A program made the position numbers and the translations under genes. This document shows positions 23,888-37,537 of a DNA stretch of 64,000 nucleotides, piece by piece. Under the pieces are notes generated by a model, which made no database searches, was not told the origin of the DNA, and was given only the letters and a program-made list of their open reading frames with translations. Origin of the DNA: Pegea sp. RAD2-039 (taxonomy: Eukaryota; Chordata; Thaliacea; Salpida; Salpidae); NCBI GenBank assembly GCA_034620365.1, contig JAQGEQ010000140.1, positions 62,001 to 126,000 of the forward strand, in the 5' to 3' direction. Each line of letters starts with the position of its first letter. Within the stretch, counting starts at the first letter, position 1.

Positions 23888-26800
23888 CTTGAATTTTAAA
23901 AAGCTCTGTGAGAAACAAGAACAGATTAAAGAATAGAAAATCTCATAAAAATTAAATTGTTTTCTGAAACTTTATTTTTATAATCTGAATATGATTTCAA
24001 TGAAAACATTGTTTAATTCACAGTTTGTTTATTTTGATCAAGTCTCATTCTAAAAACAAACAATCACTTCAACTCAAGTATTTTCTCGACTTTTATTGAC
24101 ATCTACTTCCTGACACTGCAACAGTAAAAAAGCAAATTAAAAATAAGATAAACTGAGTTGGTTAAATTTGCTAAAAAAACGTTTTTTATGTACACTTTAT
24201 AAAAGAAGATATTTCTTCTCAAGAAGATGTCTCTGATGTCCTAAAAAACATTTTTATGAAGCTATTATCGGAAGATGAAAGATTTTTCTTTTCTCTCTAC
24301 AGTCGGTAAAAATTCTCCGACAAAAGTGAACACTTTCTAATGTAGGATGATTAAACAAACCGAATAAATCAGTTTATATTAATCATCAGTAATTTGATTG
24401 TTTATAAAACTGATTAAGAAATCTGTTCTAACAAAAGATTAATTGATGATTTCATCAAATCCACAATTTCCTTATTCGTAAAGATGACTTTATTACAATA
24501 ATATTTTTACAATTCTTCTATTTCAAACTGGTTGATTTCATTAAAAGTATTTGGAAGATTTACTTAAAAGAAAGTAAAGATGAAATACAAATTTAAATTA
24601 CTAAAATTATTCATTAACTGAAGATAAAAAATGAAGAAAATTTCTTGTAGAGACGCCAAAAATGATTTAGAAATTTCAAAAACGTAAAATAATTGAAGAA
24701 AAAAAATCTGAATATTAAATCAATAAAAATTATTCTTTTAAAGCTTCAGTCACCAAAATTAGGTTTTTCGTTGCGCTTAGGTTTTTTTTTATTAGTTACA
24801 AGACGTAAGGTTGAGTTAAAAGTATTAAGTCTCTAAACTAAAAATAAATAACTTTTATAGTTAAAATCAAAACATTCTTTCCATCCATTGTTTTGAAGTG
24901 TACTACTTATATGACTGCAAACTCTTATCAAATTCTAGAATAACTTTTGAGCTATTTACAACAACAAAAAAAAGCTTTATCAGTTTTTTTTTTAATTTCT
25001 GTTAGCTTATGAACAAAAAATAACAAAAAACTTTAGTCATAATTTACCAAAAATCCTCTTTCACATTTTTACTAATTAACTTTTGTTATGTTTTTTAAGT
25101 AGAAATATTTTTATATTACTCGTTTTACAATATTACCTAAAATTGCTTAAAAATTAGTGTTTAAGCTGTAATATAAAACAGTTATTCTGTAAGGTACTAC
25201 ACTTGTATACAGAAAAAAACATTTTCAGTTCACAGTCAGCTTCAGTTCAACTACCACTTAACTACATGCTACATAGAACTATTCACAAATAACCACTGTT
25301 TGCTCGAGCACCAAGTAGTGAAAGTCGAAAATATAAGAAGAAAAACTGTAATCTGCTCGAGGGCATTTATGTTTTGTGTGAATAGAAAATTGTTTCTATC
25401 AAAGTTCGATTTTTTTGCAGATTCTTCTTGCTATAAACTCTTTAATTAAGAGAAATGAATCTGCTTTGAGTCGTACATGTAATAAGAACTGAGTTTATAA
25501 ATCTTTAAACGTTTTTGTCTAAAAAACGAGCCTAGAAAGATTGAAACAAATTTTCTTATTAATCATATAACAGAAAATCAGCTTTTATAACATATGCGTA
25601 ACTCTACATAATTTACCGGTAATATCTTTTAAATATTTGCCAAGAACTAGTTGAGAAATAAACTTTCAACGAATGTCAGCCAGAATAGAAACATGAATCT
25701 GGTGGTTTTCCGCTTGTAAACAGAACTATTGGCAACTTTGAATGATGATAAAATTCTACCAAAGTCTGAAGTTACTTTTTGGAAAGAACAACATTAAAAC
25801 AAAGAGTTTGTTCAAATATCTGGCTTTCAAGTTTAACTTGTTGATCTGATGCTCATTCTTTTGTTCAATAAGTCGTTCTTACTTACCACTTGTTCTGTTG
25901 TTGATTTTTAGATTTCAGTTTTATAAAGAATTGTAATGCCAAATATGAAAAATTGTCAGCCAAATTACGAGCCATATGCCAAATTAAACGACGTTTTTTA
26001 TGCCAAACTGATTTGAGAGTTACAAATATGTTAAGGAGAATTTTTAATAGTTTAATAGAAATATAAGATTGTCTAAAAACAATAGTTTGTTTGGTGATGA
26101 TACACGATTTCGAAACTTTCTTAAACAGATTAAGAAAGAAGTTCGTTGACAAATTCAATAGCCACCAGAATCATCTACTTGTAACAAACACACTTATTAA
26201 GAGTAATCTTGACTTTCATAGCTAGTAATATCAAAATTACGTAAAATGTAAAACTGTTGTTAATTCAGTAAAATTAAAAACTTTAAAATTAAAACCTTTT
26301 AGATTATCTTAAATTTCTTTCCTTTGTTTTTTTCCAACAACTGTAGCAAGGATTTTCTCCTTAACGAATATTTTTACCGGTCTGTAAGACACAATTACTC
26401 TACAAAATATTTAACAAATAAATAAAGATGTGGTTTTTATTTTTATATTTTATCACAAAATTAAATTGAAATTTAATTATATGATTGATTGAACCATTAA
26501 TTTTTGTATAACTGAATTATTTTTTTAAGTTTTACTTTTTAAAATTTTTGTTTTAAAGATTGGCAACACTATCTTTATGACATGTTTAAGCATTTACCAC
26601 TTGTTAAAGTTGATCACGGTATTGGTATGGTAATGACGTAATCTCATCTGGTTACGTGACAAAAGCTTTCATTTGTAATACTAACGATTTACATACAAAA
26701 CAAAACAAAAAATAATTTTAAGAAAATTAATTCAATTCAAAACTTTCTAAACAAATTTATAGAAAATTAGAAAACATAAAAATATCGAAAAAGCGTTTGT

Positions 26801-27231
26801 TAACTGTAGGCAGCATATAAGCCAACTTGCTGTCTGCACTTCTTCACAAAACACTAAAATTAACTATTTAAAGAATGGGGAAGAAAAAACTCTGTTAAAG
26901 ACTTTGATAAAGTCATCTAAGCAAAGATTAAAATCCAGAAAAAGATTTTAATCTATCAAACATTTGCAATTGTTATTTAGCTAATCTTTTGTAAGCTAAT
27001 TTTATCACAAAAACGTCTTTACAAATCTCTCGTTGCTGTTGAAAGATTGACGCTGCTCATAAAATCTTTATTACTTTTCATAAAACTTATAATTTTTTTT
27101 CATCATCACATATTTTTGAAATTTGTTAAAATGCTTAAAGACAAATTTCACAAAAAGTTGCAGTTATATACAAGCCACTAAACTAACAACTTGATCGGCT
27201 GCTGAATCATTAACTTTAAGATTCGAATTTT

Positions 27232-27403
27232 ATGTCTTTGTCAAAGATACGACGCTATAATACACAACCAACACATCTTCCTGAAATTTGGCGTTCAATC
27301 TGCTTTGAGATAAGCAGAAGACTTCGATGTTACTATCTCCATTCAATGAACCATCGTGATGGTTTAAGGACAAGTTGTTGCTGTCCACTAAAATCATGCG
27401 CAG
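27232..27403 (+). CDS. Possible orphan first exon
   Basis: ATG at 27,232 opens 57 codons rich in Arg, Cys and His (HLPEIWRSICFEISRRL), followed by a consensus donor CAG/GTAAGT at 27,404. The stretch is clearly less AT-rich than its surroundings. No second exon or protein family was recognised. The minus-strand open frame over the same bases is equally possible by composition. Confidence 0.2.
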
Positions 27404-30400
27404 GTAAGTAGGAAGCAACCAACTTCAGCAGACAAAATTACAGAAAACAATTTATACGGTTTCTTTAAAAACTTGATCTTCTACTTTTCTATAATAAAAA
27501 TGATTCAAAGCTTAACCAATCATGGTTGGAGATTGACAAGAAGATTGATTTTATCGAAGTTTCTTTAAAGCCTCGACAAATCGCTTTTCTAAAACCCCTT
27601 TAAAGCTATTAAGTTGATACACATTAAGTACAAAAAAATAAAATTGTTTCTACGAATCTGTTTAAAGCTTTTGTAACTGTTCTAAAAATTGTTAAGCTGA
27701 AATAACCTTGAAAATAGTTTTAATGGTTAAATGAATAGTTCATCGGGTTGTTTTGGACGATGGTTAATATTTAACCTAATCTGTAACCATCTATTACCAA
27801 TAGACCAAAGTCTGCAAAACAAATTAGTCTGTTTGCCTTGAACTAAACCAACACAGACGAAAAATGGTTTGAAACGTACAATAGAATGGTACATAAAGTT
27901 TAATGGTTGAATGAACAAGAAACAGTTCGATATTCATGAGTGACCTTAATTGAACAAAATATTTTCATGACGCTATTTTAGAATAAATTTTAAACTAAAA
28001 CATTCGAGTTTATAAATAGGTGATGTGGTCTGTATGTTGGTCGATTTTAAATTAAAAGTCTGTAAAATGAGGAAGTTAAAAACTTCTTATTAATGATGGA
28101 TTATTTGCTCTGGTTGATATTTGCACAGAAATTCCAACTATTCTTTTATTATAAAAGCTTCAGTTTATATGAACGGGTTTTTAAATGTTTTTTAAAACCA
28201 ATAAAAAGCTGGTTATTAGGTGAAAGTTGGAAAAACTCCAATTTTGATAAACAAAAATAAAAAATTTGAAAAATGGAATTTATCCACATTCAATAAAAAA
28301 AATATTTACAAAACTGTTTAAAAAAAATAGCAATCAACAGTTCTGCTTGAATAATTTGATTAACTTTCTCTTTTTCATCTTTGATAATCAAATCTTTTAA
28401 AATCTTTCCTCTGTCAATAAATGGAATAAAACTGACTATAAAGTTCTGATGCAATATATTAAATTAAAAATATGCAGAAAACCTAAAACTCAATTCAAAT
28501 TAAAACTTAAAAGAGTTTGTAAAAAATAAATAAAGTTTTCCAGTTTAAAATTTCAATTTGATTGAAAGATAAATCAATTAGAAGTTGTAATCTATCTTAA
28601 TTCAAAAGAGATGATAAAAACAACTTCATCACTTTTTAGAATTGTTTGTTTATTTAAAAGAAATCAACAAGTTGGTTTTCAGAAATTTCGTAAAAGTTGT
28701 TTTAAAAACTGAAAAGTAAAAATTAAAAGGTTTTCAAGGTACTACTTTTGGAAGAAACTGACGTCACTTTCCTTGAGTTCTTCAGGTTTTAAATGAGCTA
28801 AGAATCAAAAGTTTCTCTTTAGAAAAAATTTTAAATAATTTTAAACGAATTATTTGCATAAAATTTGAACTTTTGAATAAAATTGTTTCAAAGTATTCAT
28901 ATTTTAATCACTTTTCATGTATCTTGAATTGTTTTCAAAATAAATTTTACAAAACGTTTTTGTTAATTGCTTTTATCTACATCAAGAAAATATAATTTAA
29001 AATACTAAATAAGTTATAAAGTAAATTTGCAAAATAATAAATTGAAATCTTTTGATTAAAACTCAAAATATTTACTCACAAAACATTTACAATAAAAGGC
29101 CTTCTAAAAATTAGCATATTCAAGTATGAATACAAAAAACTTTATTTACTTTTTTTCAGCGTCCTTAAAAGCTAATATTTATCAATAATTATATTTGTAA
29201 ACTGTCTGATCATCTGGTGTTTAATAATATATTTCATATTCTTGATTTTAAACTGGTTAATGGCTAATTAGGTCGATTAGTTTTCTATCTAAATGTCATC
29301 AGAATTCACCAAAAAAGCTTTATGATTTAATAAATATTAGTTGGAAGTTGATGTGATGGTCTTTATCACTTTAAAAAGAACTTAAAGTATTTTCAGAGGA
29401 CTAAAAAGCTCTTAGTGAAGTGATCTAACACAACAGAAATCTCTTTCAACTCATCAAGCACATTTAGAAAATAAAAATTATTTTCTATTTTTATAAAATC
29501 AGATTTTTGGAAACAAACAAAACAAAATTTTTTGTACTAACTTTTACTTATGACTTATTAAACTGTTTTTTTACCTGAATGCCTATTTATTAAATACCCT
29601 TATTTAAAAGAAAAAATATAACAGATATTGTGATGAAAAAATAAATCAAAATAAAAGAAAATGAAGTTACTTCAAATACGGAATGAAACAAAAAATAGAA
29701 AATAATTCAATATTTAATAAATATTTAAATATAATAAAATATATCATTTTTAAAGGTTATCAAATTTATTTTTTCATTCAAAACAATATCTAACTTTAGT
29801 CTGCGTTTATTTCAATTTATGAATTTTATGAATTAAATCGTTTAATATTCAATAACCTCAACTTGATAACTTAATTCACTCAAAATGTATTCGTATACAA
29901 GTAAAGAAATAATCTAATTAAATAAGTCAAAGCTAAAAAGCGAAAAAAAAGCTTTTTAAAGTGACATAAAAAAAGTTTTAGGTCTTTTACAATCTTGTTT
30001 TTCTGAAGAGACAGTATATATAACCAGAAAACATATCACAAAATGTAAATTGAAATTAATATTAATGATGGTTTATAAACGTATTGAGCTTTCTTGATGA
30101 TATAAATACTATTTCTATTTTCTATATTCTTAAAAATGAAGCAAAAGAACGATGTTAGTAAATCCTTTCTAAGAAAGAAACAAAAATATTTTTTTGAACT
30201 TTTGAAAAAATGAAACACTAAAAAGGACTTAAAAACAAAAACAAAATTAAAATTTTTTCTATTTACTTAGTGATAAATATAAGATATGTAGAAAAAATCA
30301 AACTGTTTTTCTAATTGTAGTTGTACATTATGAACAAGTTTACTTCTTTGTATTTCAATACTTTGTTATTTTTACACCTCATTAACTTCAGGAATACATT

Positions 30401-30519
30401 AGCTGTATACTTTTCTTCTCCATGACTTATCCATTGTCCGTTTCTATATTAATTTGTTAACTTCACAGTCAAGAAAATTTATACTTGAATTAATTTAAGA
30501 GTTAATTTTGGTAATGAAC

Positions 30520-30870
30520 GGCTGAACTACAATCGCGCTTTAAATCAGCTGTTTAGCGACACGGTCCAATGACCTGGGACAGTGGCATTGATTTCAACAG
30601 ATTGTAGATTTACTCCCATAACCTTTAACCTAATAGCTTATCTCGATAGTTAGCGTTATTAGCGCGGTCGGTTGCATCTTTGATGACTCGCGATCAGTAG
30701 ATAGTCGCCTAAACCGATCTCGCTGTCATCTTTTATATTCGTGGGTGTGTTATGATGATGATTCTTTATTCAATTCGTAAAAAGCGGCTAGCAACGACGA
30801 TCAGTAACAATGACATACGCAGTAGTATTTTGATGACTCATTTACGTAAGCGGCAAAATATTAGCCAAAT
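30520..30870. promoter_or_regulatory. GC-richer island in AT-rich intergenic DNA
   Basis: This is an abrupt rise in G+C with many CpG-containing words (AGCGCGGTCGG, CTCGCGATCAG, AAGCGGCTAGC) inside otherwise A/T DNA. No ORF, tRNA fold or known RNA was recognised. It could be a distal promoter or enhancer, a non-coding RNA, or a relic of a mobile element. Confidence 0.3.
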
Positions 30871-32102
30871 AGGTAAAACCTAGAAGTAAATTTATTCGAA
30901 AGTAAATTTGAAGGTTTTTAACTTAAAATATTTTCAGTAGATTTCATTCATGGAAATACTTTCTTCTACCAGAACTAATTTGACTCAGCATATTTCTAAA
31001 TATTTTCATTCTATGCTTTTTACTGATTAATTTAACAAAAAAAGTTACTTAGCTTATGAATATAAAACGAATTGTTCTTTACCTTAAAAACTTATTTATT
31101 GAGATTAGATGGTTACAGCTCCAATAAATAACGTTCTTTGATTTTTATTAAATTATAAAAAATAAGATCAATACATAATGTTTTCAAAGGACAAGAAATT
31201 GGCATTGTAAAGTAAAGCACCATAGTTTTAAGTTTTAAGAGCAATTTATTTGGTTTATATCGATACGTTGTTGAAACGCATTTTAAATTTGTAACTCTCA
31301 TAGCTGGTTGCTATTTTTAATTCTGAGTATAATTGAACTCAAAAATTATTAAATTTTAAAATTTTATATACCTCATTAAGTCTACAAAGTGACAAGTGAT
31401 TTCAAATTTTATTGAATTCAAATGAATTTTGGTGAAATACGATGAATATCCAATAAATTTGTATTTACTTATTTTTGTTACTTTAAAAAATATATAAGTT
31501 ACAAATAAACTTTATGCTCAGAACTAAAGAAAATAACTTAATACTGATATTTGTAAAATTTATGAAAAACAATCCCTCGTTAATTTGTTTAAATGATTTG
31601 ATATTAACATGATTAATTTTAAGCAGAAACTGTACACCTAAATAATAATAAAGTGCAATATTTTGTACCAACGCTAATAACAAATATATTTATCTATTTT
31701 AAAACTAGCCTGATAAAAAATGAAATATATTTGTTATAAAATGATTAATAATTGGTGGAATGCTCTCACCTTAGGGGATTTTTTACAGAATTATTTATTT
31801 TTGGATTAACGTTTAACTTCAGAATTTTTTAACTTATCACAAATTTAAGAATTTAAAATTATTTTTCAAATTTTAAAGCAAAATTTTTAAAGTTTTAATA
31901 ACTTTTTTAATAAACTTTTAATTTACTTTTCTTCTTGAATTATGAGTTTGATTTTTATTCTTATTACTTCAACATTATATTGCTTTTGTTATTTCTTTTT
32001 TTATAAATATTAAAACAGTTATTAGATACTTTTTAATAATTAGAATAATATATAATGCAATTTTTTGTTTATTACAATTTTGTTATTTACTAAAATAAAA
32101 TA

Positions 32103-32200
32103 TCAGATTTGAAATTTATTATTATTTTGAATAGAGATATATATAATAATATATATATTATTTTGATAGAATTAGATTTGAAATTTATTATTATTTTATT
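32103..32200. repeat. Short direct duplication in AT repeat
   Basis: The word AGATTTGAAATTTATTATTA occurs at about 32,105 and again at about 32,171, separated by an ATATATA/TAATA simple repeat. It is a local slippage-type duplication just upstream of VPS35L. Confidence 0.6.
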
Positions 32201-32279
32201 TAATAATAATAATTAATTAAATAAAATATTTTTTCCAATTTTCTAGAATTGTAGGATCTTAAATACATTTATTTAATTG

Positions 32280-35200
32280 ATGATGATGACTTCAAATGAA
32301 AATTTTAAATGGTTAGTTTTCACTATTTTATTTTACTAATTTGTTAAAATAATTTAATATATAGGAAACCTAAACTTGTATGTTATGAACTGGAGATTGA
32401 AAAAAAGAAAAAGAAAAAAAAAGTTGTGACTAAAACGGATTTTCATCCACTTAAACTAATAACTGTTTCTGAAAGATCTGTTATCAAAACTTCCAACATT
32501 AATAATAAAAATATGAAGATAAAAGAAAATAATAAAAAGTCAGTTTTCTTGTTTCTTTAAAGTAGTAATAATTATAAATTAATTTTTCATTTGTAGAGCT
32601 GAGTTTGTAGATCCCTTATCATCAATAAATACTTTATCAGGAGATCCTTTATCTCTTCTTGCTAATGAAAATACGAGTCAAAAGGTTTCTTTCTAAATGT
32701 TATTTTTTATTTGATGGTATTTGTGTTAATTTGACATTTTATAAAATACCATTTTTAACATATATATAAATATTGTAATATAATAAAAAAACATTAGAAA
32801 GAATCAATTATTTTCAGATTATGAATGAAATAACTGATTATGAAGATGATAAGGTTGATGTAGATGAATGGGAATCTTATAAAATGAAAATATTAAATAA
32901 ATTTACAACAGATGAAAAACTGTCTATTTCAATGGTATGTATGTCTTCAAAATTCTTTTAGTTTTATTTCAACTTTTAATGAAAAAATTATTTAATTTTA
33001 GACAACATTAGCAAAAGGAGACTCATTAAAAAAAGGTTTGAATCTTTTCTTACTGTTTATATCTCTTTCATTTCACTAATAACCCCATAATGTAGGTCAA
33101 AGTAGAGACTATAATACTTCAGTTTCTGATAAAATGAAGACAAGGCTAGGTCAACTTGACGATTTCGAAGAAGTTTGTAAATATTTATAAGAATAGATTT
33201 GAAATAAACAAATGTTTTAAAAGGGTGGTTTTCATGAAATGCAAAACTTGACTCAGCAAGAATTCATCAACAAAATTCATGAGTTGAAACAGACATTAAA
33301 AGATGCCTGGCAATTTAGTCAAAAAGTTAAAGCACTAAAGATTGCAATACAGGTTATAAAACAAACAAATTTTACTTGTAAAAATTCAACTTGTAGTTTA
33401 AAATTGAATTGTTTTCAAGTGTGCCAAACTTTTGAATGATGTTTCAGTCATACAATTCTATCCCAGCAAATTTGTGCTAATTGCAGACGTTCTGGACAGC
33501 TTTGGTAAGTGAAAATGTTGATCATGTCTACCTTCAAACTAAATTTCCATTTCTTAGGTACACTAGTATTCGAACGAATCTTGTCTAAATGTGCTGAAAT
33601 GTCTTCAAGTATTCTATTTCAATCTATTTTCTTCAAAACTTTTTAAATATATCTAACCACAGAGAATAAGATTGATCAGAAATCAATAACAACTTCCGCT
33701 CGTGAAATCTGTGTCAATTGGTTGATGAAGATCGCTTCAATTAGAGAGCTTCTACCTCGTCTATGTGTTGAAGCTGCTACTATTCGTTGCGTTGAATTCA
33801 TCAAACCAGGGTTTGTTGGATCAGTTTTACAAGTTGATCATTTAAACATTTAATGAAAGACATCTTTGATCAAAATCTAACTCTTCATTTGGTTCTTGTA
33901 GTGAATGTAATGTTGTTCTTCTTCGCTTGACAAACATGGTCAGAGGAATTGGCAATCCTTTAGTTGCTGTGTTTGTCAGAGCATATTTATGTCGAGTAAG
34001 TATTTTGAAATCAAAATATTCTGTATCAAATTTTAAAACCAGGTTGGCATGCTACATCTACCAGAGTTTCGAGGTTATCTCAAATATAACTTCTATGATT
34101 ACTTGTCAAGCTTCCAACAGGTCTTTTTCATCCACTTACTTCTAGATCTACGATTGTAATGTCTTTTTATTGATTAGATTCGAAGAGAGTCTCTTCGTAA
34201 CATCATGGCATCTCAGAAGATTTCTTTAGACACTTATCTTAGTCATCATGTTCCTGCCGTTCACTGGATTCTGTCTTGTTTATCAAAGAACGCTCATGAG
34301 GTTCTATGATTGTTGTGTCAACTACTTCTTCTCAATTACGATTTTAAAGGAGACATTGACAGAAGTCCTGGATAAATGCAAGAACTCTGATCACAGTCTT
34401 CTTCTCATCAATTGTTGCCTGATCACTTTCAGGAGTGGTTATATCGCAGCGAGATCCTTTTCAATTTGTCGTCAAATCTGTTCATTTGAAGAAACTGTGG
34501 TTCACAAGGTCCATCTCAACAATTTATCTATTACTTTTCTCAACGAAGAAATTTAGTTGCTGGCATTGGAAGCTCTTGGAGATTGTGTAGTTAAAGGGGA
34601 ACCCCCTCAACAGGATCGTTTACCTCTTCTAAATGAGGTTTGGAAGCTTCTAGTAAAAGTGAAAAATCCTCAGGTGATCTGTTGATGGAATAAAAGAAGT
34701 TTGTAACTGATGACATCATTTTATTTGTAGCAATTTATTTCTTGTGCCAAACCATGGACTCAATACTCAGCTAAATATTTCACTGTGAGTTTTACGATCA
34801 GTTTATTGTTCTTTTTTTTAACTTGTTTTTTTGTAGAAACGAGAAGTTAATAGAGTTTTGGGTGAGACTATTAAACATATGGTTCCAAATAGAGCTTTTG
34901 AGAGTTGCTACTCACAGGTCAGTTGGTTGGTTGATTTGTATAAAAATAATCTATTTTTTTGACATTATCAATTCTAGTTGAACCGAATAATGGTGGAAAT
35001 CCTGAATCATTTCGAGTCACCATCTGAGGCTTTTTATATGGTTTGTTTGATTTTCTTAAACTTTCTGCTTTTCTACCAATTTTTTTTTCTACTTCTTTTC
35101 TTTTAGGATAACTTTCTTCCGTTTATTGATATGTTTCAAAATGAAGATAGAAAATCTGAACTTGCTCATGAAGTCCTCTCATTCTTTATCAAGTTGGTCT

Positions 35201-36809
35201 TAAAAAACTGAATTAGTTAATAAAATAAACTATCACATTTAAAAAGGAAACAACAAGAAAACACATGTGATACTATTGTTGTTAATGTTGTTCTGTACAT
35301 GTGCAAAGCTGTGCATGACTCACTAAAGTAAGTTTAATCTAAAGTTAAGACCAGAATGTTTGCAAAATTACTTTTTCCAGCGCTTTAAGTATTATTGATC
35401 AACGTAATTCGTCAGCCCAATCAATTTGTAAATCTTTACAGAAGGTAAAAAATGGTTGAATTCGAAAATGTTTTAAAAGATTTCTTTTGTAGATCAGTTT
35501 TGGTAAAGACTTTGAGCAACAGTTATCGTTTTATGTTACGTGCAGAGCAAGTTTTTGTAATTTGGATTTTGTGTTGAGTTCATTGGTCCATTCTGTTAAT
35601 CAACTGTCAATGAAGGTTATAGCAATAATGAAAGGGAATCATACAAAGAAAACTTCTGCTTTTGTTCGAGTATGATGATGTTAATTTTATTAACTTTTCA
35701 GAGAAAGTAGTTTTTCTTTTACAGGCTTGCACTGCTTATTCGTTTATCACGATTCCATCACTAGAGAACAATTTAGTCAAATTCAATCTGTTTATAGAAT
35801 CAGGACAAGCTGCTTTAAACTGTCAATGTATTTCTCAAGGTGATGCTCAATTGTAACTTTTATAATTTTATTCAAAGTATTAAAAGCTGTTATCAACCAG
35901 AAAACGGTTTTGATACTACTTCAAAATGTTTAACTTTTATTTTTTATAGCTGATGCCATGTTTAAGAGTGCAATCTCTTTGGTGATGGACTTGAATACGT
36001 TTAAAGGGTTTAGACAAGGGCACTTTTGGCCTAGTTTCCAAGCTTTGGCTTGTAATTTCTTGTCGTCGCTGATTTTAGTTCCTGTAAGTTAACTAAAAAA
36101 AGTCTCTTTTTTAATAAAAACAACTTTTTGTTAGGATAATACGGATCAGGGAGTCCTTTATTTACTCCGAGGATTTCTAAACGTCATCTCAGAGCTGGAT
36201 CATGTCATCCCAAAATCTGTGTCTTGTAATATTTATATTTCAGTTTTGGCAATCTTATCTGCTTATAGTCAAGAGCAGTATTTATATCAAATTGAAAAAA
36301 GTGAGAAATTCAGTTGTTGTCTGATGGAAGGTTTTTTCGATTTTAACAAAAACATTTCAGTCGAATCCAATGAAACTCTATACAGTAATGATCCAAAGTT
36401 TCTTCAGCAAGTCTCAAGCATCAGTCAAACAGTTCTCAATCAAATATTAGCCTTTATCGAGTCAACCAGCGATAAAGTAAGAAGGTTTATCAGTTAGCTT
36501 CTACTTCAACTTGTTATATTCCGTAGAACTCTTCTAAAAGCAACTGTGCAATTGGGTTTCTACAAACTATCATTGCACATGGTGATTTGAAAGATCAATC
36601 TATGATTGAACTTTTTATCAAAACATGGACTTTAATTAATAAATCAAGTTTATGTGATTCTAAACAACTGGTTTGTTTTGAATTTTTATTAGCTAAAACT
36701 CTTTATTAATTATTTTTTGTCTTTTTAGGCTCGTGTTGCTAAATATTTATCAACCAGAAGTGAATTTCGTTGTCTAGTTGAGCAAATATCTTTCAATACT
36801 CAAGTTTAA
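32280..36809 (+). CDS. VPS35L: VPS35L (Retriever/Commander subunit), 27 exons, 972 aa
   Basis: Exons: 32280-32311, 32365-32538, 32597-32684, 32818-32934, 33002-33035, 33096-33172, 33224-33352, 33420-33504, 33558-33608, 33663-33810, 33902-33995, 34043-34120, 34178-34300, 34350-34499, 34557-34673, 34731-34784, 34837-34917, 34978-35040, 35107-35192, 35247-35327, 35381-35444, 35493-35669, 35725-35839, 35950-36083, 36135-36476, 36527-36670, 36729-36809; 2,919 nt without a break. Family landmarks run in order: [127 protein letters not shown]. Human VPS35L is about 963 aa. Known role: an alpha-solenoid scaffold of Retriever (with VPS26C and VPS29), recycling cargo from endosomes with the CCC complex. 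A variable Lys-rich stretch lies near residues 20-30. Confidence 0.95.
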
Positions 36810-37284
36810 ATGCTGTGGAATTTATATCATCTATAAACTTTATTTGAAATTAAATGTATATATAATTATTTCACTTTCTAATCATCAGTATTTTACTGCA
36901 ATCAAATCATTTTTCTGACATTGTAAATTGCAAATACCATCTTATACATGTTCTCTGCTGAAAAGTTTCATTTTGAAATTAAACTTTGATGAAAGCTAAA
37001 CTGTACAAGTTTATGATGAAACATTCAAAGTCAATTTTTTGGTTTCATTCGAAATAAAGAAAATGTTTTAAAAGAAATTTGTAAAATCATAATGTAGATT
37101 GTCCAATAACTTAATATTTTTAAATATTATTCGATAGAAAAATTACAAGATAGAATTTTAGATTCAAATTGATTTCAATTATTTCTAAAGTATAAATACG
37201 ACTCTTGTGTTCTGATCCATAACTTTTACATTAGAAATTATACCATTCAAAATTAAGGGATTTGAAACAAGTTGAAGAAGTTGC
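36810..37284. other. AT-rich intergenic DNA after VPS35L
   Basis: Nothing beyond AT-rich DNA is visible. It probably holds the VPS35L polyadenylation site (AAATTAAATGTATAT region). Confidence 0.4.
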
Positions 37285-37352
37285 AATAATTTTTTATTTA
37301 TTACAATAAACAGGAAAGTGGGTTCCTGAAAACTGCACCTGTCGTTAATATA
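37285..37352 (-). mobile_element. Diverged relic of the same LINE tail
   Basis: On the minus strand the end TTTATTGTAATAAATAAA and the upstream block (ACGACAGGTGCAG...GGAACCCACTTTCC) align with the 3' UTR of the LINEs at 17.26 and 52.4 kb, but with several substitutions inside and beside the hairpin. It is an older or different subfamily copy with no coding part left. Confidence 0.6.
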
Positions 37353-37537
37353 CTTTTCCAAAACTAATATTAATTCCTTGATTTTTGATATCCTTTATCA
37401 GCTATTGAGGTTATATTCCTCAGCAAATAATTTAATAATCATTATTATCTTTACACATTAACAAAACCTTGGAATCAGTTTCACATCACATATTACTAGC
37501 AACTCTCCGACAGTTTAACATAAACCTATTTTTTTGC

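Larger units (their letters stand above)
23888..32279. other. Long AT-rich gene-poor stretch
   Basis: About 8.4 kb between the ZIP and VPS35L genes, which diverge from it. The ZIP promoter should lie just above 23,887 and the VPS35L promoter just below 32,280. All open frames are short and of A/T-biased composition. Notable subregions are listed separately: a possible first exon at 27,232 and a GC-richer island at 30,520-30,870. Confidence 0.5.

Noticed and set aside
25883..26158. 91-codon minus-strand ORF in the gene-poor stretch
   Set aside because: Lys/Phe/Leu-rich composition expected from AT-rich DNA, with no motif, splice partner or conservation to support it.
30520..30870. tRNA or rRNA gene in the GC-richer island
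   Set aside because: No GGTTCGA-type T-loop, acceptor-stem pairing or rRNA-like core was found.
32280..36809. The separate 60-100-codon ORFs inside 33.2-36.5 kb as small genes
   Set aside because: They are single VPS35L exons reading into introns, or shadow frames.
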